This document shows, one piece after another, positions 13,761 through 22,022 of a DNA stretch of 45,859 nucleotides. The stretch lies in the NCBI RefSeq assembly GCF_000429965.1, contig NZ_AUCW01000029.1, positions 1-45,859 of the forward strand, read 5' to 3'. The notes beneath the pieces are model-generated. The model saw nothing but the letters and a program-made list of their open reading frames with translations. It did no database searches and had not been told where the DNA came from. Each line of letters opens with the position of its first letter. The first letter of the stretch is position 1. Origin of the DNA: Desulfogranum mediterraneum DSM 13871. GTDB lineage: Bacteria > Desulfobacterota > Desulfobulbia > Desulfobulbales > Desulfobulbaceae. Made by a program: the position numbers and the translations under genes.

Positions 13761-16037
13761 TCACCAGACCGAACGGACCCCCTGCTGCTTGCGGATCAGG
13801 TCCACCTCCCGCTCCAGTTCCACCCGCCAGTGGGCGTGGATGCGGGCGGCAGGCGGGGCGATCAGCTCGGGCAGGCCGTAGACCAGGCGATCTGCAGCCC
13901 CGCTGGCCTCGATCACCGCCTCGATGGAGCGGGCCCCATACTTATACTCTGCCAGCAGCAACCGTAAGAGCAGGCCCGAGGTCTTGCGGGCGGCCTTCTT
14001 CCAGTGGGTGTCCATCTGATGGGCGATGATAAAGGCCCGCTTGAGGAGGATGCGGCGGAGGGTGTCCATCTCCTCCTGGTTGGCGTTGTGATGGAGGAGC
14101 TTGTCGTCCAGGGTGATGCCGTCAATATCCAGGACCACCCGCAGGCGGCTCATGAAATCCGGCAGCTTCAGGGTCCTGGCCAGCCGGGCCTGGCCGGGAT
14201 CATCGGCTCCCAGGAGCTGCTCCATCTCCTCCCAACTGGACTTCACCCCACCGGCAAAGACAAAGATGGAGCGGCCGATGGTATAGGGAGCACCATGTTC
14301 ATAGGTCACTCCGTCCTGCATGGCCGGCAGGAAGTAGCGGAGGTAACCGAACTCGTTGTTGTCGTAGCGACAGTCAAATTCGTCCCAGAAGACGATGGGC
14401 AGCTTGCCCTTGGCCACCGAGGCCCGAACCGGTTCGATGGCCCCGTTGATCTCGTCGGGATTTTGGAACTGGGTCAGGTTGAATTCAAAGAATTCAAAGG
14501 GGTTGGTTTCAAACTTTCTGGCGATGATCCGGGCCACCTCCTTGACGGAGAAGGATTTGCCGCTTCCCGGCGGGCCAAAGACCCCGACACAGAGGGGGCG
14601 CTGGTAGGTTTCCCGGGAGACATAGGAGTTCATCACGTTTTGGAGGGTGATCACCGGCCCGATCTCCACCGGATCGGTGGTCCGCAGGTGGCCCACGGAA
14701 AAGAGGCGGAGCTGGTCAAAACCCCGCTTCCAGCAGACCTCCTCTATGAGGTAGTGGAGGACCTCGATCACGAGTCCCAGGGGGCCGCCGGGGAGGCCGT
14801 GCTGCTGTTTCAGGGTGGTGCTATAGGGTGACTTGAGGGGGAAGATACCCCGCAGGGCCTGTTTCTTCTCCTGGTTCCAGTGCTGGCAGGCCGCCTGGTC
14901 CAGCCGCAGGTCAAAGCTCCTGGAACGGGTGGGCAGCCCCAAAAAATGGGGTTCCGGCTGGTGCTCCAGGATCGAGCAGGCCCCGGCCTGGGAGGGATCC
15001 TGGCCAAAGTGGAGGCTGGGAAACTTCAGGCCGCCGTCAAAACCGTAGCCCTGCTCATGGATCTGGAGCCAGTTGTGGAGGACCCGCTGGGAAAAGTCGA
15101 AAAAATAGTTGGGAGAGAAGATCGGCCCACCCTGGATGAGGAAGTCTCGGGCCAGCATGGAGGTGACCATGGTGTCGTAGCAGGGGACCGAGCCCAGGTG
15201 CCGGGGAGAGCTCCGCTGGGGCAGTTTTTTCTTGCGGTGGCGGAAAAATATCCCGGCCGGGCCCAGGTAGAGCAGGCCGTGGGGGTACATCTCCACCAGG
15301 ATGTGGCAGCGGAATCGTTGCTCCTGCTCTGACCAGAGCCCGGTTTCCGTGCTTTTGATGGCGCGAATGGTCATGGCGACCAGGGACTCCCAGACCACCG
15401 AGGCGTCCATCTCTGTTCGGGTGGTCTCCAGGTCGGAGAGCCGGCAGCAGAGATAGAAGTGATCCCGGAAGGTGGCGGCCCACTGCTGCCAGTTGGCAGT
15501 GCTGATCCCCATGCCGATCACCCAGGGCTGCTCGTTGCGTTGGCCCAGGGCAGCGGCGATCTCCGGGGGGTGCCCCGAGTCGTCCACCACGATGATCCCC
15601 TGGTTGTCCTGGAACTTTTCCTGGTCCGGGCCATCCAGCTCCACCCTGGCAGGCTCACCACTGCGTCCCTCGGGCGGCAGGATCTGCTGGAACATGAACC
15701 AGCCCTTCTCCTCTTCCCGGCCGCTGCCGAGGTTCCGTTTCCTGAAGATCTGGTAGACCTTTTTCCGCTCGCCATACTTCACGGTGCGCAGCCGGGGGGT
15801 CTGTTTGCTGAATCCCAGGCAGGTGGAGAGCCAGGTGCAGCACTGTTCCAGGCGACCGTCTTCCACCTTAACCGGGCCGGCGAGCAGCTCGATGAAGTCG
15901 CCGGGGTTATAGCCGTAGGCCGGCAGGGAGCCTTCGGTGAGGAGGCTCACCTCCTTGAGGGGGAGGTTGCTGATGCTGACATGGGAACCGAGGAGGAGGA
16001 TGTTTGGGGCTGTGGGCGGCGTTGCTGGGCGTGTCAT
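13761..16037 (-). CDS. Orphan AAA+ ATPase with large uncharacterised N-terminal region
   Basis: 758 residues from ATG 16037; AGGAGG 7 bases upstream supports this start over an in-frame ATG at 16211. The first ~480 residues begin NILLLGSHVSISNL and contain QGIIVVDDSGHPPEIAAAL, PWVIGMGISTANW and SDLETTRTEMDASVVWESLV. This is weakly reminiscent of the PfkB-like nucleotide/sugar-binding regions of bacterial RyR-domain proteins (uncertain). The AAA+ domain has Walker A GPPGSGKS near residue 487, Walker B LPIVFWDEFD near residue 548 and a following FVFAGG sensor-1-like strand. The C-terminal lid is helical. It has no partner nuclease, protease or transporter nearby, so its role is unknown; a chaperone or defence-type switch are possibilities, not conclusions. 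Confidence 0.85.
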   Translation of the reverse strand: MTRPATPPTAPNILLLGSHVSISNLPLKEVSLLTEGSLPAYGYNPGDFIELLAGPVKVEDGRLEQCCTWLSTCLGFSKQTPRLRTVKYGERKKVYQIFRKRNLGSGREEEKGWFMFQQILPPEGRSGEPARVELDGPDQEKFQDNQGIIVVDDSGHPPEIAAALGQRNEQPWVIGMGISTANWQQWAATFRDHFYLCCRLSDLETTRTEMDASVVWESLVAMTIRAIKSTETGLWSEQEQRFRCHILVEMYPHGLLYLGPAGIFFRHRKKKLPQRSSPRHLGSVPCYDTMVTSMLARDFLIQGGPIFSPNYFFDFSQRVLHNWLQIHEQGYGFDGGLKFPSLHFGQDPSQAGACSILEHQPEPHFLGLPTRSRSFDLRLDQAACQHWNQEKKQALRGIFPLKSPYSTTLKQQHGLPGGPLGLVIEVLHYLIEEVCWKRGFDQLRLFSVGHLRTTDPVEIGPVITLQNVMNSYVSRETYQRPLCVGVFGPPGSGKSFSVKEVARIIARKFETNPFEFFEFNLTQFQNPDEINGAIEPVRASVAKGKLPIVFWDEFDCRYDNNEFGYLRYFLPAMQDGVTYEHGAPYTIGRSIFVFAGGVKSSWEEMEQLLGADDPGQARLARTLKLPDFMSRLRVVLDIDGITLDDKLLHHNANQEEMDTLRRILLKRAFIIAHQMDTHWKKAARKTSGLLLRLLLAEYKYGARSIEAVIEASGAADRLVYGLPELIAPPAARIHAHWRVELEREVDLIRKQQGVRSVW

Positions 16038-16429
16038 GGGGCAGCCTCCTGGGAGCGTTTGGGGGAGAGGTCGTGTTGAGCGGCTATCCTGAAGCGGGAC
16101 TCTTTCTTTCAACTTCGGCCTTGTTCGGCCTTGTGGGGGTACCTTTGTTTGTAAGAGTAAGGGCATGTCATCTCTGCTGACCTGTAATACGCAGCCAATA
16201 TACGCAGCCAATCGTGCCGTTTCTCCGGGGCTACGCTCTGCCGGGTCGGAAGAGAAGAGTTCCTTATGCAGTCAGCCTGAATACAGTGTAGCCAATTTTT
16301 GTTTGAAAAAGAATCGAGTTTTCTGTTAGTTGATCCGGGAGAATGAAAGCAGGGCCCCGCTTCAGCCTGCATTGTGTTGCTGGGTCGGCCTCCAGCCGGG
16401 GGGGGGGCGGGACCAGGAAAAGAAAAAAA
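16038..16429. other. Divergent intergenic region with a 10-G tract
   Basis: This is the space between the AAA+ gene and the tetR promoter. It contains a run of ten G residues (16398-16407), short direct repeats (CTTCGGCCTTG/TTCGGCCTTG near 16120, ATACGCAGCCAAT repeated near 16190-16212) and a TTTTTGTTTGAAAAAGAATC stretch. No small gene with a ribosome-binding site was found. Confidence 0.5.
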
Positions 16430-16458
16430 TTGACATAAGTGAATGAACGTTTACTGTA
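16430..16458 (+). promoter_or_regulatory. tetR promoter with embedded operator
   Basis: TTGACA at 16430-16435 is followed after 17 bases by ACTGTA (16453-16458), a consensus -35 and a weak -10. Between them lies the imperfect palindrome AGTGAATGAACGTTTACT (16438-16455; 12 of 18 positions symmetric), of the size and style of TetR-family operators. Transcription would start only a few bases before the ATG at 16465, so the mRNA would be almost leaderless. A repressor bound here would block RNA polymerase, suggesting autoregulation. Confidence 0.65.
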
Positions 16459-16464
16459 GCCCCC

Positions 16465-17037
16465 ATGCGAAGTAGAGACGATAAAAAACAGGAGGCCCTC
16501 TATCTGGCCACCATCAAGCTGGTCAACGAGATCGGTTTTTCCGCCAGCTCTGTGGCCAAGATTGCCAGAGAGGCCGGTGTTTCTCCGGCAACGCTCTATA
16601 TTTATTTCAAAAATAAGGAAGATCTCCTGGTCTCCACCTACCTGGAGATCAAAGAGGAGATGGGCCGGGCCCTGTTGGCCGGCTTTGATGAGGGGCTCCC
16701 CGTCCATGACCTCCTCCACCGGGTCTGGTGCAACACCTTTGCCTATGTTTCCGAAAACCTGGCTGAGTTTCGTTATACCGAGCAGTTTGCCAACTCGCCC
16801 TACAGCGAGTTGGTGGATAAGACCCGGGTGCGGGCCCATTTTGAGCCGCTGTTACGGGTGATCCAGCAGGGGATTGACCGCAAGATTATCAAGGATGTGG
16901 ACCCGGATATCCTGACCGCCTTTCTCTTTCATCCCATCATGGTACTGGCGAACCCCAAGCACTGCAGCAGCTTTAAGCCCAGCGGGGAGAACATCGAGAT
17001 CGCCTTTCGGATGGCCTGGGACGCCCTCCGGCTCTAA
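16465..17037 (+). CDS. TetR/AcrR family transcriptional repressor
   Basis: 190 residues. The N-terminal TetR helix-turn-helix is clear (residues 9-55: ALYLATIKLVNEIGFSASSV, then IAREAGVSPATLYIYFKNKE). The C-terminal ligand domain contains FYVSEN-like helices (TFAYVSENLAEFRYTEQFAN) as in many small-molecule-responsive members. The ligand is unknown. No ribosome-binding site precedes the ATG, consistent with the very short leader predicted from the promoter. The next gene downstream, the metallo-beta-lactamase protein, starts 83 bp later, and a similar TGAACATTCA half-palindrome lies between them. The repressor therefore probably controls itself and that gene. Confidence 0.92.
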   Translation: MRSRDDKKQEALYLATIKLVNEIGFSASSVAKIAREAGVSPATLYIYFKNKEDLLVSTYLEIKEEMGRALLAGFDEGLPVHDLLHRVWCNTFAYVSENLAEFRYTEQFANSPYSELVDKTRVRAHFEPLLRVIQQGIDRKIIKDVDPDILTAFLFHPIMVLANPKHCSSFKPSGENIEIAFRMAWDALRL

Positions 17038-17058
17038 TTTTTTTTTGGAACCCGTGAT

Positions 17059-17076
17059 AGTGAACATTCATTTATT
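17059..17076 (+). promoter_or_regulatory. Second candidate TetR operator
   Basis: AGTGAACATTCATTTATT agrees with the operator-like site at 16438-16455 in 12 of 18 positions and contains the perfect arms TGAA and TTCA. It lies 45 bp before the start of the metallo-beta-lactamase gene. It is weaker as a full palindrome than the first site. Confidence 0.45.
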
Positions 17077-17120
17077 AACTGACCGGCCTGATCTTTTACA
17101 TCTACATTGGAGTGACTATA

Positions 17121-18191
17121 ATGAGCGTCAAGAGCGGATTTCCTCCGGCCACCCCCAGCCGCCCCCTGGAGTCGGCCTCCGGAGCAGAGCTTACCACCGG
17201 CTCTCCAACTGAAGGGCAGCCTGAAATCGATGGAGCAATGAAGTCGATGAGTCTCGGAGAACACCTGGCCCTGTATTGGGACTTCTTTTTTGTCAAGGGT
17301 GAGAAGGTGCCGGCAATGCCCCTGCCCCAGGAGCGGCTCCGCACGGCTGAGCTCTTGAGCGCCCAGGCCGACACCCTCAAGGCGGCCTGGCTGGGACACT
17401 CCACCCTCCTGATCAATCTGGACGGTTTTACCCTGCTGACGGATCCCGTCTTTGAGCACAAGGTCTCACCCCTTGGACCCACCAGGTTTAACCGCGAACT
17501 GCCCCTGGATCCGCTCGAACTGCCGGAGGTGGATGTGGTGATCATCTCCCATAACCACTACGACCACCTCAACAGGCAGAGCATCCGGCAGCTCAAAGAT
17601 CGGGTCGGCTGCTTTGTGGTACCCGAGGGGGTGGGGCCGCTCCTGGCCCGTTGGGGCGTGGCTGCAGAGCGAATCAGGGAGCTCAACTGGTGGCAGGAGT
17701 TTCAAGCCCATCCGGAGCTGACCATAGCGGCCACCCCTGCCCAACACTTTTCCGGCAGGGGGATCTGGGATAGAAACCAGAGCCTCTGGGCCTCCTGGGT
17801 GATCAAGACCCCCCGGCACGCCGTCTTTTTCAGCGGCGATTCAGGCTACTTTCCGGGGTTTAAGGAGATCGGCAACCACTATGGCCCCTTTGACCTCGCC
17901 TTTCTGGAGTGTGGAGCCTATGACCATCGCTGGTCCAGGGTCCACATGCTGCCCGAGGAGACGGTCCAGGCCTTTATCGATCTCAGGGGCAGGGTGCTCC
18001 AGCCGATCCATTGGGCCACCTTTAACCTGGCCCTCCATCCTTGGTACGAACCGGTGGAGCGGCTGACCGCTGCTGCCTGGGCAGAGCGGATCCAACTCTC
18101 GCTGCCCACCATGGGACAGGTGGTCGACTATGACCAGCCCCTGGCAGAGGAGTTGTGGTGGCTGCCGCTGCTCCGGGAGGGCGGCAGCTGA
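17121..18191 (+). CDS. Metallo-beta-lactamase-fold hydrolase, NAPE-PLD/UlaG-like
   Basis: 356 residues from ATG 17121, chosen because GGAG lies 8 bases upstream; a GTG nine bases earlier overlaps that site. The metal-binding motif is SHNHYDHL (about residues 148-155), preceded by AWLGHSTLLINLDG and LLTDPVF and followed by TPAQHFSGRG, VFFSGDSGYF, LECGAYD and QPIHWATFNLA. This is the full ligand set of the NAPE-PLD-like branch of the fold, which in bacteria is often described as outer-membrane-protein regulator or phospholipase-D-like. The substrate is probably lipid-derived but unproven. It forms a likely two-gene unit with the TetR repressor. Confidence 0.9.
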   Translation: MSVKSGFPPATPSRPLESASGAELTTGSPTEGQPEIDGAMKSMSLGEHLALYWDFFFVKGEKVPAMPLPQERLRTAELLSAQADTLKAAWLGHSTLLINLDGFTLLTDPVFEHKVSPLGPTRFNRELPLDPLELPEVDVVIISHNHYDHLNRQSIRQLKDRVGCFVVPEGVGPLLARWGVAAERIRELNWWQEFQAHPELTIAATPAQHFSGRGIWDRNQSLWASWVIKTPRHAVFFSGDSGYFPGFKEIGNHYGPFDLAFLECGAYDHRWSRVHMLPEETVQAFIDLRGRVLQPIHWATFNLALHPWYEPVERLTAAAWAERIQLSLPTMGQVVDYDQPLAEELWWLPLLREGGS

Positions 18192-18215
18192 CAGCAGCAG
18201 CCCCTCTGCCCGGGC

Positions 18216-19532
18216 TCAGTTGGGCAGGTCGTGGGGCAAGAGGTAGTTCAGGCCGATGGCCAGGATCGAGGCAGGCAGGATTCCGGAGGTCAGGAGGATC
18301 TTCATGGTGCCGGGCACGTGCTGGAGGGCCTGGGGAACCGCCTGGAGGCCGATGCCGATGGAGAGCGACACCGCCAGGATGACCATGTTGCGCCGGTTCC
18401 ATTTGACCTCGCTGAGCATGGTGATTCCGGCAGAGACCACCATCCCGAACATCACAATCACCCCGCCGCCCAGCACCGAGATGGGCATGGCCGCTATCAC
18501 GGCCCCGACCTTGGGCACTAGGCCGGCGATCAGCAGGAAGATCGCCCCCAGGGTGACCACATGGCGGCTCATCACCCCGGTCATGGAGATCAGGCCCACA
18601 TTCTGGGAGAAGGAGGTGTTGGGCAGGCCTCCGAACAGGCCGGAGAGGGCGCTTCCCAGGCCGTCTGCCAAGGTGCCGCCGGCGATTTCCCGGTTGGTGG
18701 CCTCCCGCCCTGCTCCTCCCTTGGTAATCCCGGAGATATCACCCACGGTCTCGATGGCAGAGACAAAGGACATCAGGCCCATGCCGATGACCGCCGCCAG
18801 GTTGAACTCAAAGCCGAAGTGGAGCGGCTGCGGCATGGCAAACCAGGCCGCACTCTGCACCGTGGCAAAGCTGACCATGCCCATGGGGATGGCCACCAGG
18901 TAGCCGATCACCAGGGCGATCAGGATGGCGGCCGTGGCCAGGATGCCGCGGGTAAAGAACTTCAACCCCAGGGTGAGAAAGATCACCAACAGGGCCAGGC
19001 CCCAGTGTTCCAGGCTGCCGAAGCCGGGCGTACCCATCAGCGGTACCCCGCCGGCAGCGTACTTGATTCCCACGGGCAGCAGGGTCAGGCCGATGGTCAG
19101 GACCACGGTGCCGGTGACCAGGGGCGGCAGCAGGTTACGCAGCCTGCCGATGATCGTGCCCAGGAAGAAGTGAAAGATGCCGCCGATGACGACCCCCCCG
19201 AAGAGGGCGGCCATGCCCGCGGTCTTGACGATGGGGATCATCACCGGGATAAAGGCGAAGCTGGTCCCCTGGACCACGGGCAGGCGGGCGCCCACCGGTC
19301 CCAGACCGATGGTCTGCAGCAGGGTGGAGATCCCGGCAAAGACCATCACCATCTGAATCATATAGACCATCTCCAGGGAACCAAAGGCAAAGCCGGCTGC
19401 ACTGCTGATGATGATGGCCGGGGTGACGTTGCTGGCGAACATGGCCAGGATGTGCTGAATGCCCAGGGGGACCGCCTGGTGGAGGGGGGGCAGGTAGTCG
19501 GGATCTTGAAATCGGTTGGGGTCACGGCTCAT
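18216..19532 (-). CDS. NCS2 family nucleobase:cation symporter (uracil/xanthine permease)
   Basis: 438 residues of normal length with about 12-14 membrane spans, starting at ATG 19532 behind CAGGAG. NCS2 signatures are visible: PLGIQHILAMFASNVTPAII near the N-terminus, VQGTSFAF in TM3, ETVGDISGITKGG in TM8, and NTSFSQNVGLISMTGVMSR in TM10, which fits the family motif QNxGxxxxT. The ETVGDIS sequence resembles the xanthine/uric acid branch more than uracil permeases. It is convergent with the metallo-beta-lactamase gene (25-bp gap). The purine-type ABC operon at 28.9-34 kb gives the cell a second route for nucleobases or nucleosides. Confidence 0.93.
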   Translation of the reverse strand: MSRDPNRFQDPDYLPPLHQAVPLGIQHILAMFASNVTPAIIISSAAGFAFGSLEMVYMIQMVMVFAGISTLLQTIGLGPVGARLPVVQGTSFAFIPVMIPIVKTAGMAALFGGVVIGGIFHFFLGTIIGRLRNLLPPLVTGTVVLTIGLTLLPVGIKYAAGGVPLMGTPGFGSLEHWGLALLVIFLTLGLKFFTRGILATAAILIALVIGYLVAIPMGMVSFATVQSAAWFAMPQPLHFGFEFNLAAVIGMGLMSFVSAIETVGDISGITKGGAGREATNREIAGGTLADGLGSALSGLFGGLPNTSFSQNVGLISMTGVMSRHVVTLGAIFLLIAGLVPKVGAVIAAMPISVLGGGVIVMFGMVVSAGITMLSEVKWNRRNMVILAVSLSIGIGLQAVPQALQHVPGTMKILLTSGILPASILAIGLNYLLPHDLPN

Positions 19533-19631
19533 GGTGGCTCCTGGCGGTTTTGGATGGTTTTGATGGCCTTGACTACGGCCTTGTTTTTAGGGGGGAACAG
19601 TAGGCTTGAGGAGGTACCCTTATAGACCACC

Positions 19632-19768
19632 ATTGAAAAATGGCTTTGTCTTCCAATCTCGGCGTTGCACTCAAGATTTTATCCTCGGAATATCAAATAT
19701 ATGCCTGCGGGAAAATGTATCGCGCGCCTTGACCTTGATCGAAAAATCGAATTTGTCAAGGTACCCTA
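19632..19768 (+). repeat. Dispersed intergenic repeat, copy 3 (longest)
   Basis: It runs from CATTGAAAAATGG through CGGCGTTGCACTCAAGATTT, ATCCTCGGAATATCA and GTATCGCGCGCCTTGACC to TTGATCGAAAAATCG and TTGTCAAGGTACC. The same order of blocks is present at 11041 and, shortened, at 13136. Ends resemble each other in inverted sense (TTGAAAAA and TTGTCAAG), so the transcript may fold. Confidence 0.65.
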
Positions 19769-20188
19769 TAGAATATCCTGTCGCTTTCGTCAATCTGCCC
19801 GCTCTTTTTCTCGCTCAGCCCCTGGGAGCGGGGCCCCCTCCCTGGTGCGGCTCTGGCCTGGACTGAAACGATTGAAAACATATGGAAACGGTAAACAGTG
19901 GTCTGTTTCAATCTGTTTTGATGTGTTTCGCGTGGCCAGGGGGACGCTGACTCTCTCTGGAAGGTGTTTTTCTGCCAGTTGCTTGAAATTGTAATGTTTT
20001 CATAAAAAATCCCAACGGGTGGACCAGGCCCTGCAGTAGGGGGGCAAGCGGCCAGACGTCCCGGTACGGGAGGAACAGCCGGGAACGGTGACAGGGGTGG
20101 CCGGAGCAGCACAGTACAGGATACGTCGGTCATCAGGCGACAGTGAGGCTGGCCAAGCAGCCAGCCGGCAACCAGCAGGGAGCAAACC
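19769..20188. other. Intergenic leader region before the 20189 gene
   Basis: About 420 bases without a gene. It contains several GC-rich dyads (for example TCCCGGTACGGGA near 20058) and probably the promoter of the signalling cluster. No clear sigma-70 or sigma-54 element could be fixed by eye. Confidence 0.4.
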
Positions 20189-21406
20189 ATGTCCTCAATA
20201 GCACTATCATACAGCATCTTTACCCAGGAAAAGGAAATTCGGGAACAACTGGCCCAGGCCTCGGGCTATGAGCTGGTCTCTGATCGCGATATCATCGATC
20301 AGGTCAACTTTGAGCATGGAGTGGAACGTTCCAAGGTGGAACGGGCCCTCTACGGCCCGCCATCGGTGTTTAACCAGTTTACCCTGGAGCGGGAAACCAT
20401 CACCGCCTACCTCAAGGCCGTGGTGGCTGCCAAGGCGGCCGTAACCGGGATGATCTTTTCCGGTTTTATCAGCCAACTGATTCCTGCCAGCGTCAGCCAT
20501 GTGCTCAAAGTGGGCATCTTTGACGACAAATCCCATCGACTCCGGCGGGCCGTGGCTGAGGGGCTAACGGAAAAGGCGGCCCTGAAGCTGATGAAGCGGC
20601 ATGATGCCGGCATCGGCGACTGGGTGGATTTCCTCCATAAAAAACCAGCCAACGATCCGAGCCTCTATGATATTTTTCTCTCCAGGCGGGTGGAAACTCC
20701 GGAAGAGGCGGTGCAGCTCATCCTGGAGAATTATCGCAAGCCCACGGTGCTGATCAGCCCAGCCTCACGCCAGGCTGCCGCAGATATGGTCCTCTCTGCC
20801 CGGGTGGAGTTGGTCCTGGCTGCCCGGGGCTATTCCATGGAGGTGGCCTGCAGCGAGGGCCGGGTGCTGTTGCGGGTGAACAAGAGTGTTCACAACTTTA
20901 CGAAACTTTCCAGGAACCTGACCAGCCTGGTCGCCGAGCTGGAGGGGGTGGAAAAGGTCGAGGTCAGGGCCGGCAGGGAGTACCATGTTTCCATTTACAG
21001 AGACCAGGAGTTCAAGCTGCCCCCCAAGGTGCTTCTGGTGGATGATGAGCAGGAGTTTGTCCAGACCCTGTCCGAGCGGCTCAACACCCGCAGCTATGGC
21101 TCCCACCCGGTTTTTGACGGCGAACAGGCCCTGGAATGCCTGGTCCACGATACCCCGGACGTGATGGTCCTGGACCTGAAGATGCCGGGCATGCAGGGGG
21201 TTGAGGTGCTCGAGCGGGTCAAGGCCAGCAAACCCCAGGTCCAGGTGATCATTCTCACCGGTCATGGTTCGGAAGAAGAGCGCAAGACCTGCATGGACTT
21301 TGGGGCCTTTGCCTACCTGCGCAAACCCGTCGACCTGGGCCAGCTGACCACTATCATTGATCAGGCCTATACCAAGACCGCCACAACCAGGGCAGCGCTG
21401 GCCTGA
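20189..21406 (+). CDS. Degenerate NMP-kinase-like domain fused to BON-like and receiver domains
   Basis: 405 residues, ATG 20189 with GGGAG 8 bases upstream. Residues ~1-190 resemble the cytidylate-kinase-like family often found in Desulfobacterota (ASGYELVSDRDIIDQV, VSHVLKVGIFDD, HDAGIGDWVDFLHKKPANDP, YDIFLSRRVETPEEAVQLI). The GxGG-type P-loop expected at the extreme N-terminus is missing (it reads SIALSYSIFTQEKEI), so it is probably not an active kinase. Residues ~200-275 resemble a BON-like alpha/beta unit. A receiver domain follows (~282-395) with LLVDDEQEF, phospho-acceptor VLDLKMPG, ILTGHGS and LRKPVD. It has no DNA-binding output. It heads a run of signalling genes. Confidence 0.85.
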   Translation: MSSIALSYSIFTQEKEIREQLAQASGYELVSDRDIIDQVNFEHGVERSKVERALYGPPSVFNQFTLERETITAYLKAVVAAKAAVTGMIFSGFISQLIPASVSHVLKVGIFDDKSHRLRRAVAEGLTEKAALKLMKRHDAGIGDWVDFLHKKPANDPSLYDIFLSRRVETPEEAVQLILENYRKPTVLISPASRQAAADMVLSARVELVLAARGYSMEVACSEGRVLLRVNKSVHNFTKLSRNLTSLVAELEGVEKVEVRAGREYHVSIYRDQEFKLPPKVLLVDDEQEFVQTLSERLNTRSYGSHPVFDGEQALECLVHDTPDVMVLDLKMPGMQGVEVLERVKASKPQVQVIILTGHGSEEERKTCMDFGAFAYLRKPVDLGQLTTIIDQAYTKTATTRAALA

Positions 21407-21441
21407 GCGCTGCCTCTAACCCTGAGTACAAAGGAAGTTCT

Positions 21442-21882
21442 ATGGAGAGCCAATTAGCCACCAAGGTAATGCTGGTTGACGATGAGGGAGAGTTCATCGA
21501 GCTGATGTCCCAGCGTCTGGAGACCAGGGGCCTCAAGGTCATTGCCGTGACCTGCGGCGAAGAGGCCGTGGCCATGATCGAAGATCGCAACATCGATGTT
21601 GCGGTCGTGGACCTGGCCATGCCGGGCATCGACGGCATTGAGACCCTGAAACAACTCAAGGAGAAACGGCCGGATCTGGAGGTGATCCTGCTCACCGGCA
21701 ACGCCACCGTCAAGAGCGGTATCGCCGCCATGAAGAACGGTGCCATCGATTACCTGGAAAAACCCGTTGATCTCGCTGTGCTGATGGAGGCGATCCGCTC
21801 GGCCAAGGAGACCAGGATGGATGTCCTGGAGAAGAGATCTGCAGAAGAGGTGAAGCATATCCTGAAAAGCAAAAGCTGGTAA
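21442..21882 (+). CDS. Single-domain response regulator
   Basis: 146 residues, ATG 21442 with AAGGAAG upstream. It is a receiver domain only: VMLVDDEGEF (acidic pocket), VAVVDLAMPGIDG (phospho-acceptor Asp), LLTGNATVKSG (Thr) and YLEKPVD (Lys). A ~25-residue helical tail follows. It lies 35 bp after the kinase-like/receiver fusion, whose receiver is similar, and is probably co-transcribed. With no output domain it probably acts by protein contact or as a phosphate relay to another component of the cluster, such as the histidine kinase at 26106. Confidence 0.92.
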   Translation: MESQLATKVMLVDDEGEFIELMSQRLETRGLKVIAVTCGEEAVAMIEDRNIDVAVVDLAMPGIDGIETLKQLKEKRPDLEVILLTGNATVKSGIAAMKNGAIDYLEKPVDLAVLMEAIRSAKETRMDVLEKRSAEEVKHILKSKSW

Positions 21883-22022
21883 GAATCTGCCGCCTCCGGC
21901 AGACCATCCCCCTTCATAACCTGCTGTAATTTTAGAAGCTGCAGTCGTGCTGCAGCTGAACAGGATTGGTCTGTCCGGAGTCGGAGCAGAAAAGAACCGA
22001 TCAAGGAGAACAAGGAGGAAAG

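Noticed and set aside
16038-16211. Longer 816-aa version of the AAA+ protein starting at 16211
   Set aside because: The extra N-terminal stretch is Arg- and Pro-rich with no ribosome-binding site, while AGGAGG lies directly before ATG 16037.
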